A stretch of 64,000 bases of DNA, taken from NCBI RefSeq assembly GCF_039539485.1, contig NZ_BAABDF010000007.1, positions 1 to 64,000 of the forward strand, read 5' to 3'. Below the pieces are notes generated by a model, which was not told where the DNA came from, ran no database searches, and saw only the letters and a list, made by a program, of their open reading frames with translations. Numbering within the stretch: the stretch's first letter is position 1; each line of letters begins with the position of its first letter. This DNA comes from Celeribacter arenosi (lineage in GTDB: Bacteria > Pseudomonadota > Alphaproteobacteria > Rhodobacterales > Rhodobacteraceae). Below are positions 40,506-47,906 of the stretch, piece by piece. Made by a program: the position numbers and the translations under genes.

Positions 40506-41945
40506 ATGACGCTCCCGCGCTTTCTCAACACACTCACAGGACGATTCCTGATGTTAACGGTCATCTTCGTGATGGCCGCCGAAATCATGATCTTTGTCCC
40601 CTCCGTGGCGCGGTTTCGCGAAGACTTCCTATTGTCCCGACTTGAACGTGCCCAGATCGCGTCGCTGGCCCTGCTGGCCAACGAAACGCTCGACATGGAC
40701 CTCGAAGACGAACTTTTGGCCAATGCGGGTGTCTATAACGTCGTGCTCAGGCGCAACGAAATCCGCCAACTGGTCCTGTCCTCTCCGATTCCCCAGCAGA
40801 TATACGCCACGTATGATCTGCGCGACGCGAGTGGGTTCCAATTGATGCGCGATGCGATGAGCACGCTTTTTGATCCCGAAGATCGTGTGATCCGCGTTAT
40901 CGGTGACCCCGTCAAAGAGGCGGGACTTTTGATCGAGGTGACACTGAACACAGAGCCGTTGCGCATGGCGATGATCGACTACGGGTATCGCATCCTCTTG
41001 CTCTCGGCCGTCATTTCGCTGTTCACGGCAGCGCTTTTGTTCCTTGCCGTTCGCGAATTGCTCGTCCGTCCGATAAAACGGGTGGTGGGGGCCATGACAT
41101 CCTATCAGGAGGCGCCAGAAGACGCGCGCCGCATCATTCAGCCCACAGCAAAGGTCGCCGAGCTGAGCGAAGCGGAATATGCGCTGCGATCGATGCAGAC
41201 CGAACTCACCGCCGCCCTGCGACAGAAAGAACGTCTCGCCCAGCTTGGCGAAGCTGTCGCCAAGATATCGCATGACCTGCGCAATATACTGACCACGGCA
41301 CAGCTGTTTTCGGACCGGCTCGAAATGTCGGAGGATCCCGCTGTCATGCGCTCGGCGCCCAAGCTGATGAATTCAATCCAGCGCGCTGTGAACCTGTGCG
41401 AAAGCACGCTGGCCTTTGGCAAGGCCGAAGAACCCGCGCCGCGTTTGACGGGGGTTCGTGTCAGCGAACTGGTCGAAGAGGTCATTGCCGCCGAACGCAT
41501 CGGTGTTGGCGACTTTGATCTGTCGTTTTCTGTCGAAGTGCCAGCGACGATGGTTGTGCGGGCCGACCCCGAACAAATGCACCGCGTTCTGTCGAACCTC
41601 GTGCGCAATGCGTGTCAGGCCATTATCGCGACCGGAAAGCCCGGCGAAATATCGGTGAGCGGCCGTGAAGACGAGGCGGAATGGGTTTTCCACGTCTCGG
41701 ACACCGGACCCGGTCTGCCGCTAAAGGCCCGCGAACACCTGTTCCAACCGTTTCAGGGCGGCACCCGAAAGGGCGGATTCGGTTTGGGCCTCGCGATTGC
41801 CGCCGAACTGGTGCGCGGGCATGGCGGGCGTTTGATGTTGGATCAAAGCGACGAGGGCGGAACGGACTTTTCGATCCATTTGCCAAAGGGCTTTTCCACC
41901 ATTTCCCCAGATGTCGGGCGTGGCCAAGACGCGGCTGCCGCGTAG
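40506..41945 (+). CDS. Orphan sensor histidine kinase
   Basis: This 479-residue protein has a first membrane helix at about 12-33, a periplasmic segment to about 160, a second helix at about 161-185, a HAMP-like linker, a HisKA domain with KISHDLRNILTTAQ (phospho-acceptor His256), and an HATPase with NLVRNACQAI (N box), DTGPGLP (G1) and GGFGLGLAIA (G2). No response regulator is adjacent. It follows the reductase by 8 bases and probably shares its transcript, so the signal may be redox or membrane state (inference). Confidence 0.9.
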   Translation: MTLPRFLNTLTGRFLMLTVIFVMAAEIMIFVPSVARFREDFLLSRLERAQIASLALLANETLDMDLEDELLANAGVYNVVLRRNEIRQLVLSSPIPQQIYATYDLRDASGFQLMRDAMSTLFDPEDRVIRVIGDPVKEAGLLIEVTLNTEPLRMAMIDYGYRILLLSAVISLFTAALLFLAVRELLVRPIKRVVGAMTSYQEAPEDARRIIQPTAKVAELSEAEYALRSMQTELTAALRQKERLAQLGEAVAKISHDLRNILTTAQLFSDRLEMSEDPAVMRSAPKLMNSIQRAVNLCESTLAFGKAEEPAPRLTGVRVSELVEEVIAAERIGVGDFDLSFSVEVPATMVVRADPEQMHRVLSNLVRNACQAIIATGKPGEISVSGREDEAEWVFHVSDTGPGLPLKAREHLFQPFQGGTRKGGFGLGLAIAAELVRGHGGRLMLDQSDEGGTDFSIHLPKGFSTISPDVGRGQDAAAA

Positions 41946-42034
41946 TCACCGGTCTTCGCGGATCATTATTTGAAAGAATTCTCCGATGGCCCTTGCATTG
42001 CCCGTCGCCTGTAGGTAAATCGCGCCTACCCCGC

Positions 42035-42111
42035 GCGCTGGTAGCTCAGTTGGATAGAGTACTTGACTACGAATCAAGGGGTCGGGGGTTCGAATCCTCC
42101 CCAGCGCGCCA
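42035..42111 (+). tRNA. tRNA-Arg (anticodon ACG)
   Basis: A 77-base cloverleaf including CCA. The acceptor is GCGCTGG/CCAGCGC, the D arm GCTC...GAGT, the anticodon stem CTTGA/TCAAG with loop CTACGAA (anticodon ACG, read as inosine-CG after TadA editing), and the T arm has GGTTCGAATCC. It decodes CGU/CGC/CGA. No copy of its 3' end was noticed elsewhere in the window, so no integration scar is claimed. Confidence 0.96.
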
Positions 42112-42262
42112 CTTTCCAACCTCATAAGACATTCACATGACCGGCCAATACGCCGGATGTGATGCTGTGTGGTTCGGAAATTTCGGTGCATGGCACATCG
42201 CGCCTTGTTGCCCCTTAAACTGCAACCTGACAAAACGGTCGCGCAGTAGTGGGAGACACGCC

Positions 42263-43516
42263 ATGATCGAAACGCCGTTTTGCAATCGCCCCTATCACCG
42301 TGACTGGCTCCTTGAGCAGGCAGGTGATTTGTTCTCCTTCTTCGCCCGACACTCCTCGAATCCCGCAGGCGGGTTCAATTTTCTGTCCGGCGATGGCACG
42401 CCTTTGGATCAAACGTCGCGCGGAACTGGACCGGAACGGGAGCTGTTCGCCACCTGCCGTATGATCCATTGCTATGCAGCCGCCGATCTCTTGGGTCATC
42501 CCGGCGCAGCGGAGATCGTGGATCATGGGATACGCTATCTGAGCGAGGGCCATGCGGACCCTGAAAACGGCGGCTGGTTCTGGGGGCGCGACGACGCAGG
42601 TGTGACACGGGATGAAAAGCTCGCCTATGGGCACGCCTTCGTCCTCTTGGCTGCTGCTTCTGCAGGCGAAGCTGGTCATCCACACGCACGTGCCCTGCAT
42701 GATAAGGCGTTCGACGTGATCCTGACGCGATTCTGGGATGATGATGCCGGCGCAATGAAGGAAGAGTTCACGGCTGACTGGTCTCCGCTGTCCGATTACC
42801 GCGGCCAGAACTCAAATATGCATACTACCGAGGCCCTCATGGCCGCCTATGAGGCGTGGGACGAACCCCGTGCGCTCGAAATGGCTGAACGAATTTCGGA
42901 TATGATCATCAATCGTCACGCGCGTGACGCCGGATGGGTCGTGCCGGAGCACTTTGACGAAGCTTGGGTCGCGGATCGCGAGTATGACGGGGATCCGATG
43001 TTCCGGCCCGCCGGGACGACGCCCGGTCATGCGCTCGAATGGGCGCGTTTGCTGATCCAGCTGTGGCACCTCGGCGGCAAACGCCACGATTGGATGCCAG
43101 AGGCCGCACAGGCACTGTTTCGCAACGCGGTAGCCATGTCGTGGGACGAAGACCGCGGTGGGTTCCATTATACCCTCGATTGGCAGGGTGCACCCGCGAT
43201 GAAGAACCGGTTCTGGTGGCCGCTCTGCGAGGCGGCGGGTGCAGCGGCGGTCTTGCGCGCCGCGACGGGCGATCCATTTTACGAGACCTGGTATCGTCGG
43301 ATCTGGACCGTTCTGGAGCGGGACTTTATCGACCACGACAGCGGCGGCTGGTGGGCCGAGGCGGGCGCTGACGGTAAACCGGTTGAAACCGTGTTCCGTG
43401 GCAAACCCGATATCTACCACGCGCTTCAGGCCTGTCTGATTCCGCTTCTGCCCGCCGACAGGGGGCTCCTGTCCGGTATCAAAGCGGTCAAGGGTGACCT
43501 GCGAAACCCGACCTAA
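42263..43516 (+). CDS. AGE-family sugar epimerase/isomerase
   Basis: This 417-residue (alpha/alpha)6-barrel protein of the N-acylglucosamine 2-epimerase family contains ELFATCRMIHCYAAA, NGGWFWGRDD, YGHAFVLLAAA, QNSNMHTTEALMAAYEAW and GGWWAEAG blocks with His residues that form the active site. The family includes mannose isomerases (YihS/ManI-like) and GlcNAc 2-epimerases; the substrate is undecided. ATG 42263 follows GGGAGAC. It is a lone gene after the tRNA, with no visible partner transport genes. Confidence 0.82.
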   Translation: MIETPFCNRPYHRDWLLEQAGDLFSFFARHSSNPAGGFNFLSGDGTPLDQTSRGTGPERELFATCRMIHCYAAADLLGHPGAAEIVDHGIRYLSEGHADPENGGWFWGRDDAGVTRDEKLAYGHAFVLLAAASAGEAGHPHARALHDKAFDVILTRFWDDDAGAMKEEFTADWSPLSDYRGQNSNMHTTEALMAAYEAWDEPRALEMAERISDMIINRHARDAGWVVPEHFDEAWVADREYDGDPMFRPAGTTPGHALEWARLLIQLWHLGGKRHDWMPEAAQALFRNAVAMSWDEDRGGFHYTLDWQGAPAMKNRFWWPLCEAAGAAAVLRAATGDPFYETWYRRIWTVLERDFIDHDSGGWWAEAGADGKPVETVFRGKPDIYHALQACLIPLLPADRGLLSGIKAVKGDLRNPT

Positions 43517-43627
43517 CAGCCTCAAGTTGAATTTTGACCGACCAAAGATCGCTCCTCAATTGACCAGAGGCGTGAAAAAGCGCTGTGCATTTCACCAAAA
43601 CGGCCCGTTGTTTCCGTAAGGGAACCA

Positions 43628-43723
43628 ATGGAGGCGCTGCGCGTGGATGAGTCGGACTACGCTAAACAGACACCGTCGCGGAGGAGTGAGGCGCGGTGCC
43701 ACATGTTGGCGAGGACATCATGA
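43628..43723 (+). CDS. Possible 31-residue leader peptide
   Basis: ATG 43628 has GGGAACC 4-9 bases upstream and opens a 31-codon frame (MEALRVDESDYAKQTPSRRS and 11 more residues). Its TGA overlaps the ATG of the oxygenase-like gene at 43720 by 4 bases. This could couple translation. There is no family match and the evidence is weak. Confidence 0.3.
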   Translation: MEALRVDESDYAKQTPSRRSEARCHMLARTS

Positions 43724-44622
43724 TACCGATTATAGATTGGCAGGACTTTTCATCGGGAAAGTCGCCTGAAGACATCACCGCGTGCATCGGAGGGGCCGCA
43801 CGCACATCCGGGGCCTTTGTTTTGACAAACCACGGCATTCCGCGCGGGGTGTTGCGCGATGTTCTCGAACTGACGCAGGTCTTTTTCGACCTTGGCGAGG
43901 ATAGTAAGGGCCCGGCCGTGATCGACAGCGGCTTCCTGACGCGCGGATGGTGTGCGGGCTCCAAAACGGCGGGGGGTGACTCCGGCGAGTCATTCACCAT
44001 TGGGAGGGCGCTGGGCGGCAGCGACACTGCCCCCGCTTCCCCTGGCGCGGGCGACACAGGATGGCCGGAAATTGACGGGTTTCATGAAGCCGTCCTCGAT
44101 ATGTACAAAGAAATGTCCGCGCTTTCTCGGGTGGTCATGCGGGCCTTTGAACCTGATCTCGCACTCCCCAACAGCTTTTTCGCATCTCATTTCACCCGCC
44201 CGATGTCGATCCTGTCGCTGCTCAGATACCCCGTGGGTCAAAGAGGTGGCGAACAGGGCGCAAAGGTCCATCGTCAAAATGGCGCACTTTCATTGATTGT
44301 GAGCGAGGGCGACACCGGCGTTGAGGTTCAGACGCTTTCCGGTGACTGGGTTCCCGCACCGCATGTTCCCTCGGGCATATTGGTCAAAGCCGGTGATTGC
44401 CTCGCACGGTGGTCAAACGATGCCTATGTTTCGTCCCCGATGCGTGTTCCGCAGCAAAACATGCGCCATCACGCGGTGGTTTTCGCATTGGCTCCGAACA
44501 CTGACAGTATTGTCGCGCCCCTTCCAAGGACCGGTTCACCCAAATATGCCCCCATCACAGCGGCCGACTATTTGCTGCAAACGGCAGGAGAATTTGCAGC
44601 CGGGGCCTCTGCAGCCGAGTGA
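43720..44622 (+). CDS. Isopenicillin-N-synthase-like protein lacking key iron/2OG ligands
   Basis: This 300-residue protein is clearly a 2OG-Fe(II) oxygenase of the IPNS type by alignment (NHGIPRGVL, then HxxNGALSLIV, DCLARWSNDAYVSSP, then RV). The catalytic residues are altered: HxD is His184-Arg-Gln186, the distal His is Met241 (PMRV for HRV), and RxS is Arg249-His-His251. It is probably catalytically dead or changed. ATG 43720 has GAGG 7-10 bases upstream; a GTG at 43696 is also possible. The tusA gene follows 44 bases later. Confidence 0.8.
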   Translation: MIPIIDWQDFSSGKSPEDITACIGGAARTSGAFVLTNHGIPRGVLRDVLELTQVFFDLGEDSKGPAVIDSGFLTRGWCAGSKTAGGDSGESFTIGRALGGSDTAPASPGAGDTGWPEIDGFHEAVLDMYKEMSALSRVVMRAFEPDLALPNSFFASHFTRPMSILSLLRYPVGQRGGEQGAKVHRQNGALSLIVSEGDTGVEVQTLSGDWVPAPHVPSGILVKAGDCLARWSNDAYVSSPMRVPQQNMRHHAVVFALAPNTDSIVAPLPRTGSPKYAPITAADYLLQTAGEFAAGASAAE

Positions 44623-44666
44623 GTGACTGGACAGGTGTGATTTGCGCCACTAACCCTCTGATCACG

Positions 44667-44897
44667 ATGGAATGGGACCGAGAATATGACGCAGTTGGGC
44701 TAATTTGCCCTATGCCGGTGCTCAAGGCGCGCAAATGCCTTTTGGGCATGGCCCCGGGTGCGATCCTCCGCCTGACGGCGAGCGATCCCGCGGCGCTTAT
44801 TGATGTTCGCCATTTTTGCGCAGAGGCAGGCCACGAATACCTTGGTGCAAATGACCTCGAAGGTGGGGTCACGGCCTACTTCATCCGCCGCGGCTGA
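44667..44897 (+). CDS. TusA-family sulfur carrier
   Basis: This 76-residue protein has DAVGLICPMPVLKARKCL, the TusA CPxP motif with the sulfur-accepting Cys, then a beta-alpha domain ending GGVTAYFIRRG. TusA proteins pass persulfide sulfur to tRNA thiolation and to molybdenum-cofactor and iron-sulfur metabolism. ATG 44667 gives the normal length; a GTG at 44619 overlapping the previous stop would add 16 residues. It converges on mobA with a 17-base overlap of coding ends. Confidence 0.85.
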   Translation: MEWDREYDAVGLICPMPVLKARKCLLGMAPGAILRLTASDPAALIDVRHFCAEAGHEYLGANDLEGGVTAYFIRRG

Positions 44898-45498
44898 TGA
44901 TCTCCTCCGCCATGGCGAGGTCGTCGGGTGTGTTGATATTGAAAAACGGATCGCGCCCCTGATCCATGGCAAATGCCGCAATGGCGGCGTCCTTGCTTTC
45001 TGCAAATTGCATCATTCGCCGTTGATGGCGCACCAAGGCTGCGCGAAGGTCGTCGCGAAACCGAACAGGCCAAAGGCCAAACGTGGGGTGCAAATTAGGT
45101 CCATCCCCATCTGTTTCTGTTGCCGCAATGGCGAAACCGTTCTGAGCGGCCTGCCTCGAAAGATGTTCGACGAGCGTATCGGGAAAGAACGGCGTATCCG
45201 CAGCCGCCGTGATCACGGCGTCAAATCCCTTCCTTCCCGCCCAATCGAGTCCCGCCAGCACGCCCGCAAGCGGTCCGAGCGCATCAACCTGTCCATCCGG
45301 CACGACAGGGAGGCCATAGTGCGAAAATCGTTTCGGATCGCCATTGGCGTTGATCGCAATGGTGATGCAGTGCGGTTCGAGACGGTCGATCACGTATTCG
45401 ATCAACGGTTTGCCTGCGAGAGTCACGAGCGCCTTGTCGGCCCCGCCCAGACGTTCTCCGGACCCGCCTGCGAGTATGATTGCAGGTAGTTTCGCCAT
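44881..45498 (-). CDS. mobA: Molybdenum cofactor guanylyltransferase
   Basis: This 205-residue enzyme attaches GMP to molybdopterin to make MGD for DMSO-reductase-family enzymes. The start PAIILAGGSGERLGGADKAL is the nucleotide-binding signature; GPLAGVLAGLDW and NINTPDDLAMAE follow the family. The ATG at 45498 has AAAGG 7-11 bases upstream and is preferred to one 10 codons further upstream. The end overlaps the convergent tusA gene. Confidence 0.92.
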   Translation of the reverse strand: MAKLPAIILAGGSGERLGGADKALVTLAGKPLIEYVIDRLEPHCITIAINANGDPKRFSHYGLPVVPDGQVDALGPLAGVLAGLDWAGRKGFDAVITAAADTPFFPDTLVEHLSRQAAQNGFAIAATETDGDGPNLHPTFGLWPVRFRDDLRAALVRHQRRMMQFAESKDAAIAAFAMDQGRDPFFNINTPDDLAMAEEIISRGG

Positions 45499-45575
45499 GG
45501 CCGTGCCTTTCGCTTTCGTCCGTTGCATTCATTTTGTATGCCCAAGGAAACGGGATCAAGGAATTAGGCTCCCAC

Positions 45576-46079
45576 ATGTTGGCATATGTTAAGTCCGATG
45601 CACGTGGTGCTCTCGATGCCTTACTTTCCGGCGTTGCATCGCAACTAAGCGCGTCTGGCGTTGCTGTTTGTGGCGCGGTCCAGATCAATGAACAACGTTC
45701 AGGCGGCGTCAAAAGCCACATGGATTTGCACCTATACCCGACAGGAGAGCATGTGCGGATATCACAGGACCTCGGCTCGCAGGCCACAGGGTGCCGACTG
45801 GACCCCGACGGGCTTGAGCACGCAGTTGCTCGTGTCGAGGCCCTGTTGGCCGAAGGCGCAGACATCCTGATCGTCAATAAATTCGGCAAACAGGAAGCAT
45901 CGGGACATGGGTTTCGCAGCATAATTGGCGAAGCGATTGCCGCAGGCATTCCTGTTCTGTGTGGCATAGGTGGCGATGCTCTGGCGGCGTTCGAAGACTT
46001 CGCAAGCGGTCTGGCAGATCCTGTGCCTGCCAACGCTGCGGCGGTTTTGGAATGGGCACAAAGCGCCACTCACAAATAA
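45576..46079 (+). CDS. DUF2478 protein (molybdenum-associated NTPase-like)
   Basis: This 167-residue protein resembles DUF2478 proteins (GLRP... nucleotide-binding fold variants), which are often encoded beside mob/mod genes. Visible features are VAVCGAVQINEQRSGGVKSH, DLHLYPTGEHVRISQDLGSQ, and ADILIVNKFGKQEASGHGFR. It starts 77 bases from mobA and is divergent from it. Function is unknown; the mobA neighbourhood suggests molybdate or cofactor handling. Confidence 0.72.
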   Translation: MLAYVKSDARGALDALLSGVASQLSASGVAVCGAVQINEQRSGGVKSHMDLHLYPTGEHVRISQDLGSQATGCRLDPDGLEHAVARVEALLAEGADILIVNKFGKQEASGHGFRSIIGEAIAAGIPVLCGIGGDALAAFEDFASGLADPVPANAAAVLEWAQSATHK

Positions 46080-46189
46080 AGCAGCCGCACAAGAAAGCCT
46101 AACTTGGGCGTGCATTCACCCAAAGCTTTCCCGATTTTCGCCCCTTTTCGCGCTCAGGCTGAGTGAAACGCAAAACAGGGAATGGTCGG

Positions 46190-46444
46190 ATGAATACGAT
46201 CTCGCAACTCTTCGAAACATTTAACGCGTGGCTCATGAGCCTCGGGTTTGAAGTGCATATGTCGATGTTGGCCGTCGGTCTGGCGTTGATCATCTTCTCC
46301 GTTGTCGCCCTGTTGGTGCAGCGTATTTTCGGGGCGGAGAAGTCCGTCGATCACGCGGCCCTGCCCAAAAAATCACGACCCTCGCGGATTTCCGCGGTTC
46401 GTCGCGCCGATCCATTCCTCAGTCGCCTCGACAAAATGACCTGA
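46190..46444 (+). CDS. Small hypothetical membrane protein
   Basis: This 84-residue protein has one hydrophobic helix (MSMLAVGLALIIFSVVALLV) followed by a Lys/Arg-rich cytosolic tail (KKSRPSRISAVRR). ATG 46190 has AGGGAA 9-14 bases upstream. No family is recognised. It precedes another one-helix protein by 23 bases and may be co-transcribed with it. Confidence 0.6.
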   Translation: MNTISQLFETFNAWLMSLGFEVHMSMLAVGLALIIFSVVALLVQRIFGAEKSVDHAALPKKSRPSRISAVRRADPFLSRLDKMT

Positions 46445-46467
46445 ACCAAGTGTCGGGAGGGCGCAGT

Positions 46468-46860
46468 ATGCTCAAAACAGCCGTTTCCGCCGTGTTTCTG
46501 TCGGGCCTTGCGATCTTCTTTATCGTGACCAAGTCAGACGGGCTTCGCCATGCCGCACAGACTGGCGATGCGTCCCACCTCCAACAAACCGAAAGCTTCG
46601 GCTCTGCCTTGGCCAATGCGACGGGCACAGGCGATTACGCGATCCCGGATCGGGGATGGGACCCCTATGCTCCCGAACCATGGTATCGCAAACTTGACCC
46701 GCGTAAACTTTGGCGCGGTGGCAGCAAAACGATCAAGGTCACACCAACGACCATGTCTGTATCGCAAGAGGACAGGGACCTGTCGCAGCACGACATCGAG
46801 GCTCAACTCCTTGCAAAGGGTTTGAGCGCCAGTGGCGTGGTGGTTCGGAAACTGGAGTAG
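46468..46860 (+). CDS. Hypothetical single-helix protein
   Basis: This 130-residue protein has an N-terminal helix (AVSAVFLSGLAIFFIVTK) and a periplasmic-looking body containing DRGWDPYAPEPWYRKLDPRK and DIEAQLLAKGLSASGVVVRK. The second resembles a small helical motif. GGAGGG lies 8 bases before ATG 46468; a GTG at 46450 is less likely. No family is recognised. It converges on mipZ. Confidence 0.6.
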   Translation: MLKTAVSAVFLSGLAIFFIVTKSDGLRHAAQTGDASHLQQTESFGSALANATGTGDYAIPDRGWDPYAPEPWYRKLDPRKLWRGGSKTIKVTPTTMSVSQEDRDLSQHDIEAQLLAKGLSASGVVVRKLE

Positions 46861-46867
46861 GTGACGA

Positions 46868-47680
46868 CTAGATGTCGACCTCGACACCGGGAAGGCGCAG
46901 TTCCTTCATCAGGTCGCGAAGTTCCTGACGGGCCGCAACGTTAGAGATGTTCAAAGCAGATTTTACGCCGACATCTTTCAAATCCAGTAGCGTGAGGCCA
47001 CGCGGAAACAGTTCGCGGAAAATCACGCGTTCCGAGAAGCCCGGTGCGACGCGGAAACCGATGCGTTTGGACAATTCCGCCGTCGCATCGCCGATCTTCT
47101 TTTTGTTGTGCATGTTTTGCGCGCCCAAACGGTTGCGCAAGACGACCCAGTCGATCGGACGCAGTCCGGCCTGTGCCCGAAGTTGGCGCGCGTTCCACAC
47201 CATTTCCGAATAAACCGATGGTCCGAGGATTTTGTTGGTGTCCGGATCCACACGGGCGAGCAGATCAAAGTCGATGAAGCTGTCGTTCATCGGTGTGATC
47301 AGCGTATCGGCGAGCGTATGCGCAATCTGGCTCAGGCGGGTGTGCGAACCGGGGCAATCGATGAGGATGAAATCACATTCTTCTTCTAGTCCGGTCACAG
47401 CCATCGACAGGCGGCGATCGTAGATGTTTTCGCCTTCGGCGAGGTCTTCTGTCTCAACCGTTGGCAGGTCGCGGTAGTCCGGCGTCGGGAGTTCGATCCC
47501 TTCGCGTACACAGAATGAAAGACGGTTTTCGAGGTAGCGGGCAAAAGTTTTTTGCCGCAGGTCCAAATCCAGCGCGCCGACCCGATACCCCATGCGTGAA
47601 AGGGCGGTTGCAACATGCATGGACATGGTGGACTTACCTGCGCCACCCTTCTCATTGCCAACGATAATGATATGCGCCAC
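46868..47680 (-). CDS. mipZ: Division-plane positioning ATPase MipZ
   Basis: This 270-residue ParA/MinD-superfamily ATPase forms a gradient from the cell poles that positions FtsZ in alphaproteobacteria. It has a deviant Walker A KGGAGKST (about residues 11-18), DLDLRQKTFARYLENR, FILIDCPGSHT and SFIDFDLLARVDP, as in Caulobacter MipZ. GTG 47680 gives the family N-terminus (VAHIIIVGNEKGGAGKST); the longer frame to 47767 is not supported. It is divergent from the OmpA-domain gene. Confidence 0.92.
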   Translation of the reverse strand: MAHIIIVGNEKGGAGKSTMSMHVATALSRMGYRVGALDLDLRQKTFARYLENRLSFCVREGIELPTPDYRDLPTVETEDLAEGENIYDRRLSMAVTGLEEECDFILIDCPGSHTRLSQIAHTLADTLITPMNDSFIDFDLLARVDPDTNKILGPSVYSEMVWNARQLRAQAGLRPIDWVVLRNRLGAQNMHNKKKIGDATAELSKRIGFRVAPGFSERVIFRELFPRGLTLLDLKDVGVKSALNISNVAARQELRDLMKELRLPGVEVDI

Positions 47681-47906
47681 GTGCTCTGGTCCCGTTGTTA
47701 TCTTTGATCTTCTTGCCACGTGTATGCCGCCGAAATCCGCCTGCGCGCAAGTGTGGATTGTCCTCACGCATCAGTTCGCAAAGCGCCTGTTGCGGTTGTG
47801 CGTACACAAACAATTGTAGCGCCCACTATGCAACCTTTGCCGATGGAAGGTGTTAATACTCCAATGCCCGAACGTCTGACGAGGGCGCGAAATAAGGAAT
47901 TAAAGA

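Noticed and set aside
43720..44622. Active isopenicillin N synthase or gibberellin-type dioxygenase
   Set aside because: Two of three iron ligands and the 2OG Ser are replaced, so activity of this type is not supported.
42035..46080. Genomic island inserted at the tRNA-Arg gene
   Set aside because: No integrase gene and no repeat of the tRNA 3' end was seen downstream.
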